Below are positions 35,756 to 43,835 of a stretch of 64,000 bases of DNA, one piece after another. The notes beneath the pieces are model-generated. The model made no database searches. It was given only the letters and a program-made list of their open reading frames with translations, and was not told where the DNA came from. The DNA is from an uncultured Eubacteriales bacterium (GTDB lineage Bacteria; Bacillota; Clostridia; Oscillospirales; CAG-382), in contig CAKSEL010000013.1 in assembly GCA_934446675.1 (NCBI GenBank), positions 1 through 64,000 of the forward strand, read 5' to 3'. Made by a program: the position numbers and the translations under genes. Each line of letters opens with the position of its first letter. The first letter of the stretch is position 1.

Positions 35756-36222
35756 GTCCTGTCCTCCTCAAGTATATATCCGGCGCCGCGCATGGTTGAA
35801 ATTTTCAGATCCGAGCCTATTGCGGCAAGCTTTTTTCTTAAGTATGATATATATGTCCAGACCGTATTGTCCTCCGCACGGCTGTCGGGATCCCATATGT
35901 TTTCGAGAATATGCGACTGCGGAATTATTCTTCTCGGATTTCTCATAAGCAGCAGCATGGTCTGATATTCCTTGTTTGCAAGCTTATACGAGCCTCCGGG
36001 CGCGGACAGTTCAAACGAACCCGTATTGAGAGACGTGTTCCCGAAAGACAGCACGCTGTTTTGCTGAACGTCCGGCTGTCTTGTCATTGCGCGTATTCTC
36101 GCAAGCAGCTCCCTGACATCAAAAGGCTTTGTCAGATAGTCGTTTGCGCCGGCGTCAAGTCCCGACACCTTGTCGTCGATCTCGGATTTTGCCGTAAGCA
36201 GCAGCACCGGGGTTGAAATGTG
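35752..36222 (-). pseudogene. OmpR-family response regulator lacking its 5' half
   Basis: Only the end of the receiver domain (TPVLLLTAKSEIDDKVSGLD and NDYLTKPFDV, including the conserved threonine and lysine) and the full winged-helix DNA-binding domain (ending STMRGAGYILEE) remain. The first 70-75 residues, with the acidic pocket and the phosphoacceptor aspartate, are missing. The coding similarity begins around KHISTPV, directly after a promoter, with no start codon having a ribosome site. A deletion of about 200 bp joining promoter to mid-gene would explain it. An internal GTG at 36207 could still yield the DNA-binding part. Confidence 0.8.
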
Positions 36223-36226
36223 CTTT

Positions 36227-36256
36227 ATTATATAATGCGCACATACGTTTTGTCAA
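36227..36256 (-). promoter_or_regulatory. Promoter joined to the truncated regulator
   Basis: On the minus strand TTGACA (36251-36256) and TATAAT (36227-36232) with an 18-bp spacer. The -10 element is within a few bases of the first preserved regulator codons. Confidence 0.75.
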
Positions 36257-36286
36257 CGCCGCAATTTTTCCGGAAAGTTATAAAAA

Positions 36287-36319
36287 TTTAAGCTTGCATT
36301 AAGGTTTGCAGGCTAAAAT
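36287..36319 (+). promoter_or_regulatory. Direct repeats and -10 upstream of the FGE-like gene
   Basis: TTAAGCTTGCA (36288-36298) and TTAAGGTTTGCA (36299-36310) lie head to tail with an 11-bp step, then TAAAAT at 36314-36319. This PhoB/OmpR-type arrangement in place of a -35 element suggests activation by the divergently encoded regulator, which is now broken. Confidence 0.5.
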
Positions 36320-36382
36320 GAAGTCACAAAAAGAAAATGCGGCGCAAAAAGCCGCCGGTATATATCAGAGAGGAGAAACACC

Positions 36383-37987
36383 ATGAAAAAAAGCAGAAAA
36401 ATTTTAAGTCTCATCTTATCCGCAGTAACGGCAGTGTCCGCGATCTCCGCGGCAAATACCGTATCATATGCCGCAAATATGTTTCAGAACAGCGACTTTG
36501 TCGAAACCGAGCAGCCCGAACTTAACGACGAAACAAAGCAGCTTATCGCGCTGTGGCAGAAAAATCCGACGCAGGAAAATTACCTTAATCTGCGCGATAT
36601 GGTTATTGTAAATTACAACGCGGTGCTTGCAAGAAAAGAACAAAAGCTTGCGGAGCTTAAATCCGAAACGCAGGGAAAACCGGGCGGCGAAGAGATCGTT
36701 GCCGAAATGGAGGAAATAGTGCAGGATATGTACATAACCTACTGGAACCGCATAAACAGCAGTATGCTCCGGTTTACCGACCCAAGACTTCTTAAATGGA
36801 AAATATCCGACGCCGAAAACTACGAATACATACCCGTAATGGGCGCCGGTCAGAGCATATACATAAAACGCACTCCCGTAACCAATGCGGAATACGCGCA
36901 ATACCTTGCGGAAACCGGCGCGGAGGCTCCGTCAAACTTTGAACATGGCACATATCCCGAAGGAGAACAGGATTATCCCGTAAACTTTGTTTCGTATGAG
37001 GACGCCGCCGCATACTGCGAATGGCTGACCGAAAAAGACGGCGTAAATACTTACAGACTTCCGAGCGAGAGCGAATGGGAGCTTGCCGCGGGCCATATGC
37101 CCAAAGACGCCGACTTCAACTGCGGTATCAACAGCGGCAGAACGCCCGTGGACGAATTTTCCGACGTTACAAGAGGCGCGCACGGCGCTGTCGATTTCTG
37201 GGGAAACGTCTGGGAATGGACTTCGACCGTCAGAACCGTATATGACGACGGAGAAACGGCGCTCGGAGTAAAGGGCGGCTCATGGTTTTCGGACAGAACC
37301 GACTGCCGCACCGAATACCGCGGCGAAGAACGCGACGCACTCGGACACTATGCCGATGTAGACTTCAGAGTCGTGCGCGTAAACGGCGGCAATGAGCCGG
37401 AAGAACAGATCGACACCGTAAATCTTGACGCGCCGGCAGTCACGGCATTTTCTTTCTCGGAAAACAGCATTACACTTTTATGGGAAAGCGTAAAGGACGC
37501 CGTTGAATATCAGATTTTTGAATATGATAAAAACACCGGTCTTGTAACCATGCTCGGCAGAACCGCAGACACCTCTTACACAGCAAGCTCTCTCGAAAAC
37601 GGCAGCACTCACTCTTATATCGTTCAGCCGATATCATATACCGCCATTGCCGATAACGTAAACGGCGAAAACAGCGTCGGCGCGACCTGCGCAAGCATAC
37701 CCGAAGGCACGGTCATTCCGAAGATTTCCTACGATTACGGCACATCGCGTCTTACCCTTTCATGGGAAAACTCCGGCGCAGCAGATACATATTATATTTA
37801 CCGTTACCACCCGGAATCCGGCACGCTTTCAAGACCGAGAACCGCCCAAAACAAGACCTCTTACTCGTACAGAAACTCAAAGTCCGGAAAAACCTACTCG
37901 TTTTTGGTAACATCATCGGAAATTACCGACCGCAAAAACTTTAACGGCGCAGGAACGGTATCGGTCTTTATACCCGATAATAATTAA
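36383..37987 (+). CDS. Secreted FGE/sulfatase-modifying-factor-like protein with Fn3 domains
   Basis: A 534-residue protein with a signal peptide (cleaved near SYAA-N). A helical region follows (about 45-140), then an FGE-sulfatase (formylglycine-generating-enzyme-like) domain (about 150-335) with KRTPVTNAEYAQYL, PVNFVSYEDAAAYCEWLT, YRLPSESEWELAAG, DFWGNVWEWTS and GGSWFSDRTDC. Two fibronectin III-like domains end it (about 355-440 and 445-530). Many FGE-fold proteins bind ligands instead of oxidising sulfatase cysteines, and the catalytic cysteine pair cannot be assigned with certainty here. It is divergent from a two-component system, a likely regulator. Confidence 0.85.
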   Translation: MKKSRKILSLILSAVTAVSAISAANTVSYAANMFQNSDFVETEQPELNDETKQLIALWQKNPTQENYLNLRDMVIVNYNAVLARKEQKLAELKSETQGKPGGEEIVAEMEEIVQDMYITYWNRINSSMLRFTDPRLLKWKISDAENYEYIPVMGAGQSIYIKRTPVTNAEYAQYLAETGAEAPSNFEHGTYPEGEQDYPVNFVSYEDAAAYCEWLTEKDGVNTYRLPSESEWELAAGHMPKDADFNCGINSGRTPVDEFSDVTRGAHGAVDFWGNVWEWTSTVRTVYDDGETALGVKGGSWFSDRTDCRTEYRGEERDALGHYADVDFRVVRVNGGNEPEEQIDTVNLDAPAVTAFSFSENSITLLWESVKDAVEYQIFEYDKNTGLVTMLGRTADTSYTASSLENGSTHSYIVQPISYTAIADNVNGENSVGATCASIPEGTVIPKISYDYGTSRLTLSWENSGAADTYYIYRYHPESGTLSRPRTAQNKTSYSYRNSKSGKTYSFLVTSSEITDRKNFNGAGTVSVFIPDNN

Positions 37988-38013
37988 TTCTTTAACTAAT
38001 ATAAGCGCAAAAT

Positions 38014-38076
38014 CCCTCCGCATATTGTAAAAGTCCCGGAAAATCGGGTGCAAAAACAATATAACGGAGGGTGTTT
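38014..38076. terminator. Bidirectional terminator between FGE-like and ABC genes
   Basis: CCCTCCG with CGGAGGG and ATATTGT with ACAATAT form a long interrupted stem, with CCCGG-AAAA-TCGGG inside. TGTTTTTT follows on the plus strand. It sits between two convergent genes. Confidence 0.85.
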
Positions 38077-38085
38077 TTTATTCCT

Positions 38086-39972
38086 TTAAACCTCCTGCAG
38101 AGTCCTGAGCTTATAAAACTCGCCTTTCTTTTCCATAAGCTCCGCGAACGTACCCGTTTCAACGCACATTCCCTGCTTTATGACGGCAATCCTGTCTGCG
38201 TTTTTAATGGTGGACAGCCTGTGCGCGACGATAAACGTCGTATGACCTTGGGACAGGTTGTTTATCGCGTCCTGAATCTGCCTTTCGGACACGCTGTCGA
38301 GCGCGCTTGTAGCCTCGTCAAGAATAATAACGTCGGGATTTCTTATAATGGCGCGCGCAATGGAAAGGCGCTGGCGCTGACCTCCCGAAAGATTTGCGCC
38401 GTGTTCCTCAAGCTGAGTGTCAACACCGTTGGGCAGCGACGAAATAAATTCCGTAAGCCTTGCCGCGTCAAGTGCGGCATACAGCTTTTCGTCGGTCACG
38501 TTTTTCAGCCCGTAGGTGATATTCTCGCGTATGGTTCCGGTAAACAGCACACTGTTCTGCGGCACTATCGAAATATGTCTGCGGTAATCGTGAAGATCAA
38601 TGCCGGTAATGTCGTGTCCGTCCACGGTGATACTGCCGGATTTCGGCAGATTAAAACCGATAATGAGATTTAACAGCGTGGTCTTTCCCGAACCCGACTC
38701 TCCGACAAACGCGACGGTCTCTCCGGCATTTACTTTAAGATTCATTCCGCGCAGCAGCGGCTGGTCGTCCTCATACGAAAAATAAACGTCCTTAAATTCG
38801 TAATCTCCTCTGAAGTCGATAAGCTTTAACTTTCCGCTGTTTTCCTCGACGTCCGACGACGAGAGAATTTCACCGACCGAGGATATTGCCTCAAAGCCTT
38901 TTGTAAGTATCGGCAGCAGTCCGATAATCGACGAGACCTGACCTGTAAGCATTGTAAAATACTGCTGATAAAGCGATATGTCGCCGACCGGTATCTCGCC
39001 CTTAAACACCATATATCCCGAAAACAGCAGGCACAGAAACTGGAAAAGCTGAAACATTACCCACGAGATTGAGCCGAACAGCGCCGTTACCATGTCGAGC
39101 TTAAAGCCTGTGTTGGCAAGCCTGTTGAGGATCGAGGTCATTTTGCTGACCTCCTTGTTTTCAAGAGCGTGGGCGCGCGTGATGGGCGTCATTTCCACCA
39201 TGTCCATAAGGTTTGCAGAGGTATTTTCCATGTTTTTGCGGAAAGTCCTGTTTGTAGAGCCTATCGGTCTGCGGAACGCGCGTACCGTCGCAACGGCGCA
39301 GGGAATACAAAGCAGGAAGAACACGAAAACCGTGAGATTTGAATACAGCACAACCGCAAGCGCGGTTATCATATTTATGATAATGCCCGGAATTGTGGTA
39401 AACAGGTGCGTTGACAGCTCGTGAATTGTCTCGACGTCGCGCATGAGCTTTGACTGTATGCGTCCGGACTGCATTTCCTTGTGGAAAGTTATTGAAAGCT
39501 GCTGAAGCTTGCGCACCATAGCTCCGCGAAGCCCTGCCTCCACCTTGCGCGAAACAATGCTGTGGTACTTTATGTGCAGCATATGCGTGGGTATATTCAA
39601 GAAAAACAGCGCGGTCATGACGCCTATGTAAATTACAAGCCGTTTTGAAAAGTCCGGCGTCGGGTGAGTTACTATGTTTATGAATTTTGCCGTGATTATC
39701 GGCAGCGCTATGACCGGCAGCGTCTTGATAAAATAGAAAAACAGCGAAACGAGTATTTCTTTGGTATACTTTTTATACATCTTAAAAAGTATCTTGAACG
39801 GACGGTCACCCGAACGGATATAGGTATCTATAAGCTCTTGCTCAAGAACCTTTACCTCGTCGTCGGTAAAAACCTCGTCTTTTCCCTTACTCTTTCGCTG
39901 CGCTTCTCTGACCTGTGCCGGAACGGGTATTCCTTTGGGTTTTGCGGTGCTTTTCTCCGAATATCTGCTCAT
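38086..39972 (-). CDS. ABC exporter, fused permease and ATPase
   Basis: A 628-residue half-transporter of the lipid/peptide/drug type. A membrane domain with about six helices (80-370) is followed by an ATPase with FVGESGSGKTTLLNL (Walker A), the signature LSGGQRQRLSIARAI, DVIILDEATSALD (Walker B) and the switch FIVAHRLSTI. The ATG at 39972 has GGAGG upstream; an earlier in-frame start at 40008 is less likely. No second half-transporter is adjacent, so a homodimer is likely. Substrate unknown. Confidence 0.92.
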   Translation of the reverse strand: MSRYSEKSTAKPKGIPVPAQVREAQRKSKGKDEVFTDDEVKVLEQELIDTYIRSGDRPFKILFKMYKKYTKEILVSLFFYFIKTLPVIALPIITAKFINIVTHPTPDFSKRLVIYIGVMTALFFLNIPTHMLHIKYHSIVSRKVEAGLRGAMVRKLQQLSITFHKEMQSGRIQSKLMRDVETIHELSTHLFTTIPGIIINMITALAVVLYSNLTVFVFFLLCIPCAVATVRAFRRPIGSTNRTFRKNMENTSANLMDMVEMTPITRAHALENKEVSKMTSILNRLANTGFKLDMVTALFGSISWVMFQLFQFLCLLFSGYMVFKGEIPVGDISLYQQYFTMLTGQVSSIIGLLPILTKGFEAISSVGEILSSSDVEENSGKLKLIDFRGDYEFKDVYFSYEDDQPLLRGMNLKVNAGETVAFVGESGSGKTTLLNLIIGFNLPKSGSITVDGHDITGIDLHDYRRHISIVPQNSVLFTGTIRENITYGLKNVTDEKLYAALDAARLTEFISSLPNGVDTQLEEHGANLSGGQRQRLSIARAIIRNPDVIILDEATSALDSVSERQIQDAINNLSQGHTTFIVAHRLSTIKNADRIAVIKQGMCVETGTFAELMEKKGEFYKLRTLQEV

Positions 39973-40117
39973 AATGAGTACCTCCGCAGAGTCACGTTTT
40001 TTATTCATTTGTACTGCCGTTTTTATTTGCCTTTACATTACCAAAACACGGACGCGTTGTCAATAGGAAAACGCAAATTTCTTAAAGTTTTTTTACTGCT
40101 GTTTTTAAGACTTTCTC

Positions 40118-40142
40118 CGACAGCCGGAATACGGCTGTTTTC
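40118..40142 (+). terminator. Small hairpin before the GGDEF remnant
   Basis: ACAGCCG and CGGCTGT pair around a 5-nt loop, followed by TTTTC. A weak terminator-like element, with no clear gene upstream on this strand. Confidence 0.4.
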
Positions 40143-40149
40143 AGCGCGG

Positions 40150-40357
40150 AAAACTCTGCGTAAAAAATGTAAAGGATCAAAGCATTGTTACCGCGTCTTT
40201 CGGAATTGCCTGCGGAACAAGCGAAGATCTGAAAGACCTCTCGCTCATAAAAGAAGCCGACAGACAGCTTTACATATCCAAAAACGGCGGCAAGGACTGC
40301 ATTGCCGAAAACGGCGAAATATTCGCCTGCCGCAAAGAACCTGCCGCGGAAGTATAA
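40150..40357 (+). pseudogene. Remnant of a GGDEF diguanylate cyclase gene
   Basis: The frame ending at 40355-40357 reads QSIVTASFGIACGTSED and then KEADRQLYISKNGGKDCI. This is the last third of a GGDEF domain (the SIGIA strand and the final ADxALYxAKxxGRN helix). The GGDEF motif itself, the start and any sensor domain are absent. It is probably the surviving 3' end of a deleted c-di-GMP synthase gene. Confidence 0.8.
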
Positions 40358-40436
40358 AAATCAGCAGCTGTGCGAAATAAGATAAAGAAAAAAGCCTATG
40401 GACACTGACTTTACAATGTTCATAAGCTTTATTTTT

Positions 40437-40513
40437 TGGTCGGAGTGAGAGGATTCGAACCTCCGGCCTCTTGGTCCCGAACCAAGCACTCTACCAAGCT
40501 GAGCCACACCCCG
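40437..40513 (-). tRNA. tRNA-Pro (anticodon CGG), CCA encoded
   Basis: The minus-strand cloverleaf begins CGGGGTGTGGCTCAGCTTGG. The anticodon stem-loop CTTGGTTCGGGACCAAG gives anticodon CGG, the T-arm is CCGGAGGTTCGAATCCTC, the acceptor strand is CACTCCG, and ACCA is encoded. The anticodon reads CCG proline codons. Confidence 0.95.
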
Positions 40514-40683
40514 AAAAAACAATATTTTATTGCAACGCTTGAATTATATCACAACACAAAACTTTTGTCAAGCCGTTTTGAACGATTTTTTTGTCCGCGC
40601 ACCAAAATCACGCCGTCCATTCATACACCGCGGCACTTTTTGGGCGTCCGGTGCAAAAAACAAGGTCTTTTTTAAAAAAAGTG

Positions 40684-40712
40684 TTGTCAAAACCGCTTAT
40701 CGACTGTATAAT
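40684..40712 (+). promoter_or_regulatory. Promoter of murD
   Basis: TTGTCA (40684-40689) and TATAAT (40707-40712) with a 17-bp spacer. Confidence 0.8.
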
Positions 40713-40755
40713 ATAGAAGTATAATTATGACTGTCTGAAAAAGGAGCGTCTTTTG

Positions 40756-42201
40756 ATGCCTTACATCAACACAAAGCTTGAACAATACAAAGAGTATCTG
40801 CACGGCAAGACCGCGTCGGTTCTCGGACTCGGCATAAGCAACGCGCCGCTTATAAAATTTCTCATCGAAAACGGCGTAAAGGTGACGGCGCGCGACGCAA
40901 AGAGCCTTGAACAGATAAAAGCCGCAGGGCTTATCGACATTGATTACTGCAATGAGCACGGCGTGAAATTCATACTCGGCGAAAACTATCTTTCGGATAT
41001 TACCGACGGGATAATCTACAAATCTCCCGGAATACGCTTTGACCACCCCGAAATTTTAAAGGCTTATTCGTGCGGCTCCGTCATAACAAGCGAAATGGAG
41101 GCGTTTTTGTCGCTCTGTCCGTCAAAGATAATCGCCGTCACCGGCAGCGACGGAAAAACCACCACGACAACGCTGATTTCCGAAATATTGAAAGCGGACG
41201 GCAAGCGCGTTTTTCTCGGCGGAAACATAGGCACACCGTTACTGAGCCGTGTGGGTGAGATAACTCCCGAAGATTTTACCGTGCTTGAGCTTTCGAGTTT
41301 TCAGCTCCACACCGTAAACCGTTTTGAAAATCCCGGACTTCCCTTTTCGCATCTTGTTTTCCCCGACGCCGCGGTTATTACAAACATTTCGCCCAACCAC
41401 TTAAACTGGCACACCGATATGGACGAATATGCGGCTGCAAAATACGCGGTATACCAAAACGCGCGCCCCGGCTCACTGCTTGTGTCGAATTCGGGCTGTG
41501 AAAACACGGCTCACTGCATGGATGACGCGAAAAAGCTCGGTTTAAGAACGCGTTTCTTTGCAAGTGACGTGCCGTCCGACATCAACGTAAAAGACGGGTA
41601 CATATGCGTAAACGGCGAAAAGATTATAAAGGTTTCCGACATAGTTATCCCCGGAAAGCACAACGTCGAAAACTACATGGCTGCAATCGGCGCGACTTAC
41701 GATTATGTGAGCAAGGACGCCGTATACAAGGTCGCAGCAACGTTCGGCGGTGTCGAACACCGTCTTGAGCTTGTCAAAAAGGATAAAAACGGCGTGAGAT
41801 ACTACAACAGCTCTATCGACTCTACTCCCACGCGCACTCTTGCGGCACTTAGCTGTTTCGGCAGCGAGTATGACGGTCGAATTGTGCTTATTCTCGGCGG
41901 CAAGGACAAAAATCTCGATTTTTCCGAGCTTGCAAACGTCGCCTCACTCAAGGCAAAAGCCGTTGTTATTTCCCATGATACCCCCGAATGTAAAATTTTT
42001 AACGCGTTCAAGTCTTCCCCGCACTTCGATCCGTCAAAAGCTCTGCTCCAAACCCGTGACGGATTTGATGACGCAGTTAATTTCGCAGTCACGCTCGCTT
42101 CCCCCGATGATGTCGTTCTCCTCTCTCCTGCCTGCACAAGCTTTGATGAATTCGACAACTTTATGCAGCGCGGCGACAGATTCAGAAAATTAGTGCTTTA
42201 A
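40756..42201 (+). CDS. murD: UDP-N-acetylmuramoylalanine-D-glutamate ligase
   Basis: A 481-residue cytoplasmic ligase that adds D-glutamate to UDP-MurNAc-L-Ala using ATP. The N-terminal UDP-binding segment has ASVLGLGISNAPL, the ATP loop is AVTGSDGKTTTTTLI (about residues 130-144), and the central motif is ITNISPNHLNWH. Later come NYMAAIGAT, VEHRLELV and SIDSTPTRTLAAL, all Mur ligase landmarks. The ATG at 40756 has AAGGAG upstream. Its stop codon is immediately followed by the family F repeat. Confidence 0.95.
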   Translation: MPYINTKLEQYKEYLHGKTASVLGLGISNAPLIKFLIENGVKVTARDAKSLEQIKAAGLIDIDYCNEHGVKFILGENYLSDITDGIIYKSPGIRFDHPEILKAYSCGSVITSEMEAFLSLCPSKIIAVTGSDGKTTTTTLISEILKADGKRVFLGGNIGTPLLSRVGEITPEDFTVLELSSFQLHTVNRFENPGLPFSHLVFPDAAVITNISPNHLNWHTDMDEYAAAKYAVYQNARPGSLLVSNSGCENTAHCMDDAKKLGLRTRFFASDVPSDINVKDGYICVNGEKIIKVSDIVIPGKHNVENYMAAIGATYDYVSKDAVYKVAATFGGVEHRLELVKKDKNGVRYYNSSIDSTPTRTLAALSCFGSEYDGRIVLILGGKDKNLDFSELANVASLKAKAVVISHDTPECKIFNAFKSSPHFDPSKALLQTRDGFDDAVNFAVTLASPDDVVLLSPACTSFDEFDNFMQRGDRFRKLVL

Positions 42202-42202
42202 G

Positions 42203-42395
42203 GGGTACGCAGGAATACGCAAGAATACGCGCTTTCTTTTAAAAAAGAAAGCTGCAAAGAAAACGGTAGCCCCTAATTTAGAAAAGAATTGAGGGATACT
42301 CCCTGCCTCCGGCTTGTTCCGTTCGCAGTCAAACAGCAGGACTGCGAACTCAAATCTAAGCAGGTGCCGAAGTAAACTATGGAAATTCAGTACAA
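42203..42395 (+). repeat. Dispersed repeat family F, copy 2
   Basis: It starts at the murD stop with GGGGTACGCAGGAATACGC, then a CTTTCTTTT/AAAAGAAAG stem, CCGTTCGCAGTC pairing with GACTGCGAAC, and AAGCAGGTGCCGAAG. It is the reverse complement of 114-372 in order and sequence, apart from a shorter centre. It runs directly into a mosaic D arm. Confidence 0.8.
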
Positions 42396-42419
42396 AGGGT
42401 TGCTTTGGAAAGTGAAATA

Positions 42420-42968
42420 ATTACGCACCAACCAAACAACAAACTAACATTTGTAAAAGTCATCTTGCCGTAGGCAAGCTGGGCAAAAAAGTTAGTCCTG
42501 TTGACTGTATGACTATATAGAAAATAACACTTGTGCCGAAATGGTTTAAGTTTGTACAAACCCCATTATCGAGCAGTGCGGAGCATCTGCGAGCGAAGAT
42601 GAGAAATTTCGGAGGCGAAGGAAATTTTTAGCGACGATAGTTTGATGTGTGGAGAAGAAGCCACGCTTTCGCGGCGGCGATTGAGCCGCGAAAATCTTTT
42701 GTTTTACACTCTTTAGAGCGCCACTCTTTCGATTCCGAAAAGTGGGGGAATAGGGTTGCAAGTGGAAGTGAGTAATTCGTTTCCGCCAAAAACAGGTGAA
42801 AATCAGCCACACGCAAGTGTAGTTCGCTTTCGCGGCGGCGTCTGAGCCGCGAACGGCTTTTCGATAGTTTATCCTCGTAGGAGGACTTTTCTCCGTAGAA
42901 AAGCGTCAGAATAGAGTTGCACATGGCAGTGGATAATCCGTTTCCGCCCAAAATTGGCAACACTCACT
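42420..42968 (-). repeat. Mosaic intergenic repeat, copy R6 (D arm with tandem outer units)
   Basis: In minus orientation: TTGCCGTAGGCAAGCTGGGC, AGTCCTGTTGACTG at about 42494-42507, TTGTACAAACCCC, ATCGAGCAGTGCGGAGCATC, GTTTGATGTGTGGAGAAG and the GC-rich stem. Then come two tandem outer units, with hairpins CTTTCGATTCCGAAAAG and CTTTTCTCCGTAGAAAAG, each followed by AATAG(A/G)GTTGCA and TTTCCGCC. The A arm is absent; family F takes its place. No gene is present, and the end of the repeat is 30 bp before the next start codon. Confidence 0.85.
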
Positions 42969-42999
42969 CAAAAATAAAAAGTAAAAAAGGAGCCCCACC

Positions 43000-43701
43000 G
43001 TGCTATACGCCCTCTCGGATACCCACTTGTCCTTCGCGTCGGATAAACCTATGGACGTGTTCGGAAAAAGCTGGGAAAATCACGCGAAAAAAATTAAAAT
43101 AAACTGGGAAAATACCGTAAAAGATACAGATACCGTAGTTGTCGCCGGCGACGTTTCGTGGGGTATGAGCCTTGAAGAGGCTAAAGAGGATCTTCTCTTT
43201 ATAAATAACCTCCCCGGTAAAAAAATCTTCCTTAAAGGCAACCATGACTATTGGTGGTGTACGGCTGCAAAAATGTCGGCGTTCTTTAAGGAAAATAATA
43301 TAGATACAATAGATATTCTCTATAATAACGCCCTGCGCGCCGAAAATAAAATACTCTGCGGCACACGCGGCTGGATAAACGAATTCGGCGTAAAGGCAGA
43401 GGACGAACGCCTTATAAAACGCGAGGCCCTGCGCCTTGAAATGTCGCTTAATGAGGGTAAAAAACTCAAAGAACAGTACCCGGATGACGAAATAATAGTC
43501 TTTATGCACTATCCGCCGGTCTTCGGCTCGTTTATTAATTACGATATCGTGGACGTGCTTTACAGATTCGGTGTTGAAAAGGTCTATTACGGCCATCTCC
43601 ATAACGTAAGACCCGAACAGCTCGATAAAGAATACCTCGGTATTAAACTTACGCTTACAGCCTGCGATTTTCTCGATTTTAAACCGCTCAAAATCGACTG
43701 A
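43000..43701 (+). CDS. Metallophosphoesterase
   Basis: A 233-residue calcineurin-like phosphoesterase. Metal-binding motifs are ALSDTHLS (D-x-H), VVAGDVSWG (G-D), KGNHDYWW (G-N-H-D), MHYPP and YYGHLHN (G-H-x-H). Substrate unknown. It starts at a GTG with AAGGAG 7 bases upstream, directly after the mosaic repeat; the upstream ATG in another frame is rejected. Relatives in Clostridia are commonly annotated only as phosphoesterases. Confidence 0.9.
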   Translation: MLYALSDTHLSFASDKPMDVFGKSWENHAKKIKINWENTVKDTDTVVVAGDVSWGMSLEEAKEDLLFINNLPGKKIFLKGNHDYWWCTAAKMSAFFKENNIDTIDILYNNALRAENKILCGTRGWINEFGVKAEDERLIKREALRLEMSLNEGKKLKEQYPDDEIIVFMHYPPVFGSFINYDIVDVLYRFGVEKVYYGHLHNVRPEQLDKEYLGIKLTLTACDFLDFKPLKID

Positions 43702-43746
43702 ACGCAATATTTTAATAAGATTAGCAAAAAAATTACAATTTCAGAC

Positions 43747-43775
43747 TTTACATTCCGCTCTTTCTTTTATATAAT
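43747..43775 (+). promoter_or_regulatory. Promoter of glmM
   Basis: TTTACA (43747-43752) and TATAAT (43770-43775) with a 17-bp spacer. Confidence 0.8.
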
Positions 43776-43835
43776 GTATCAGTTGGTATCATATTTAATG
43801 AAAAATCATAATCTGTTTTAAGGAGAATCTGAAAA

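Noticed and set aside
36337..36525. Alternative plus-strand frame at the start of the FGE-like gene
   Set aside because: It overlaps the real start, which has a GAGAGGAG site and a normal signal peptide.
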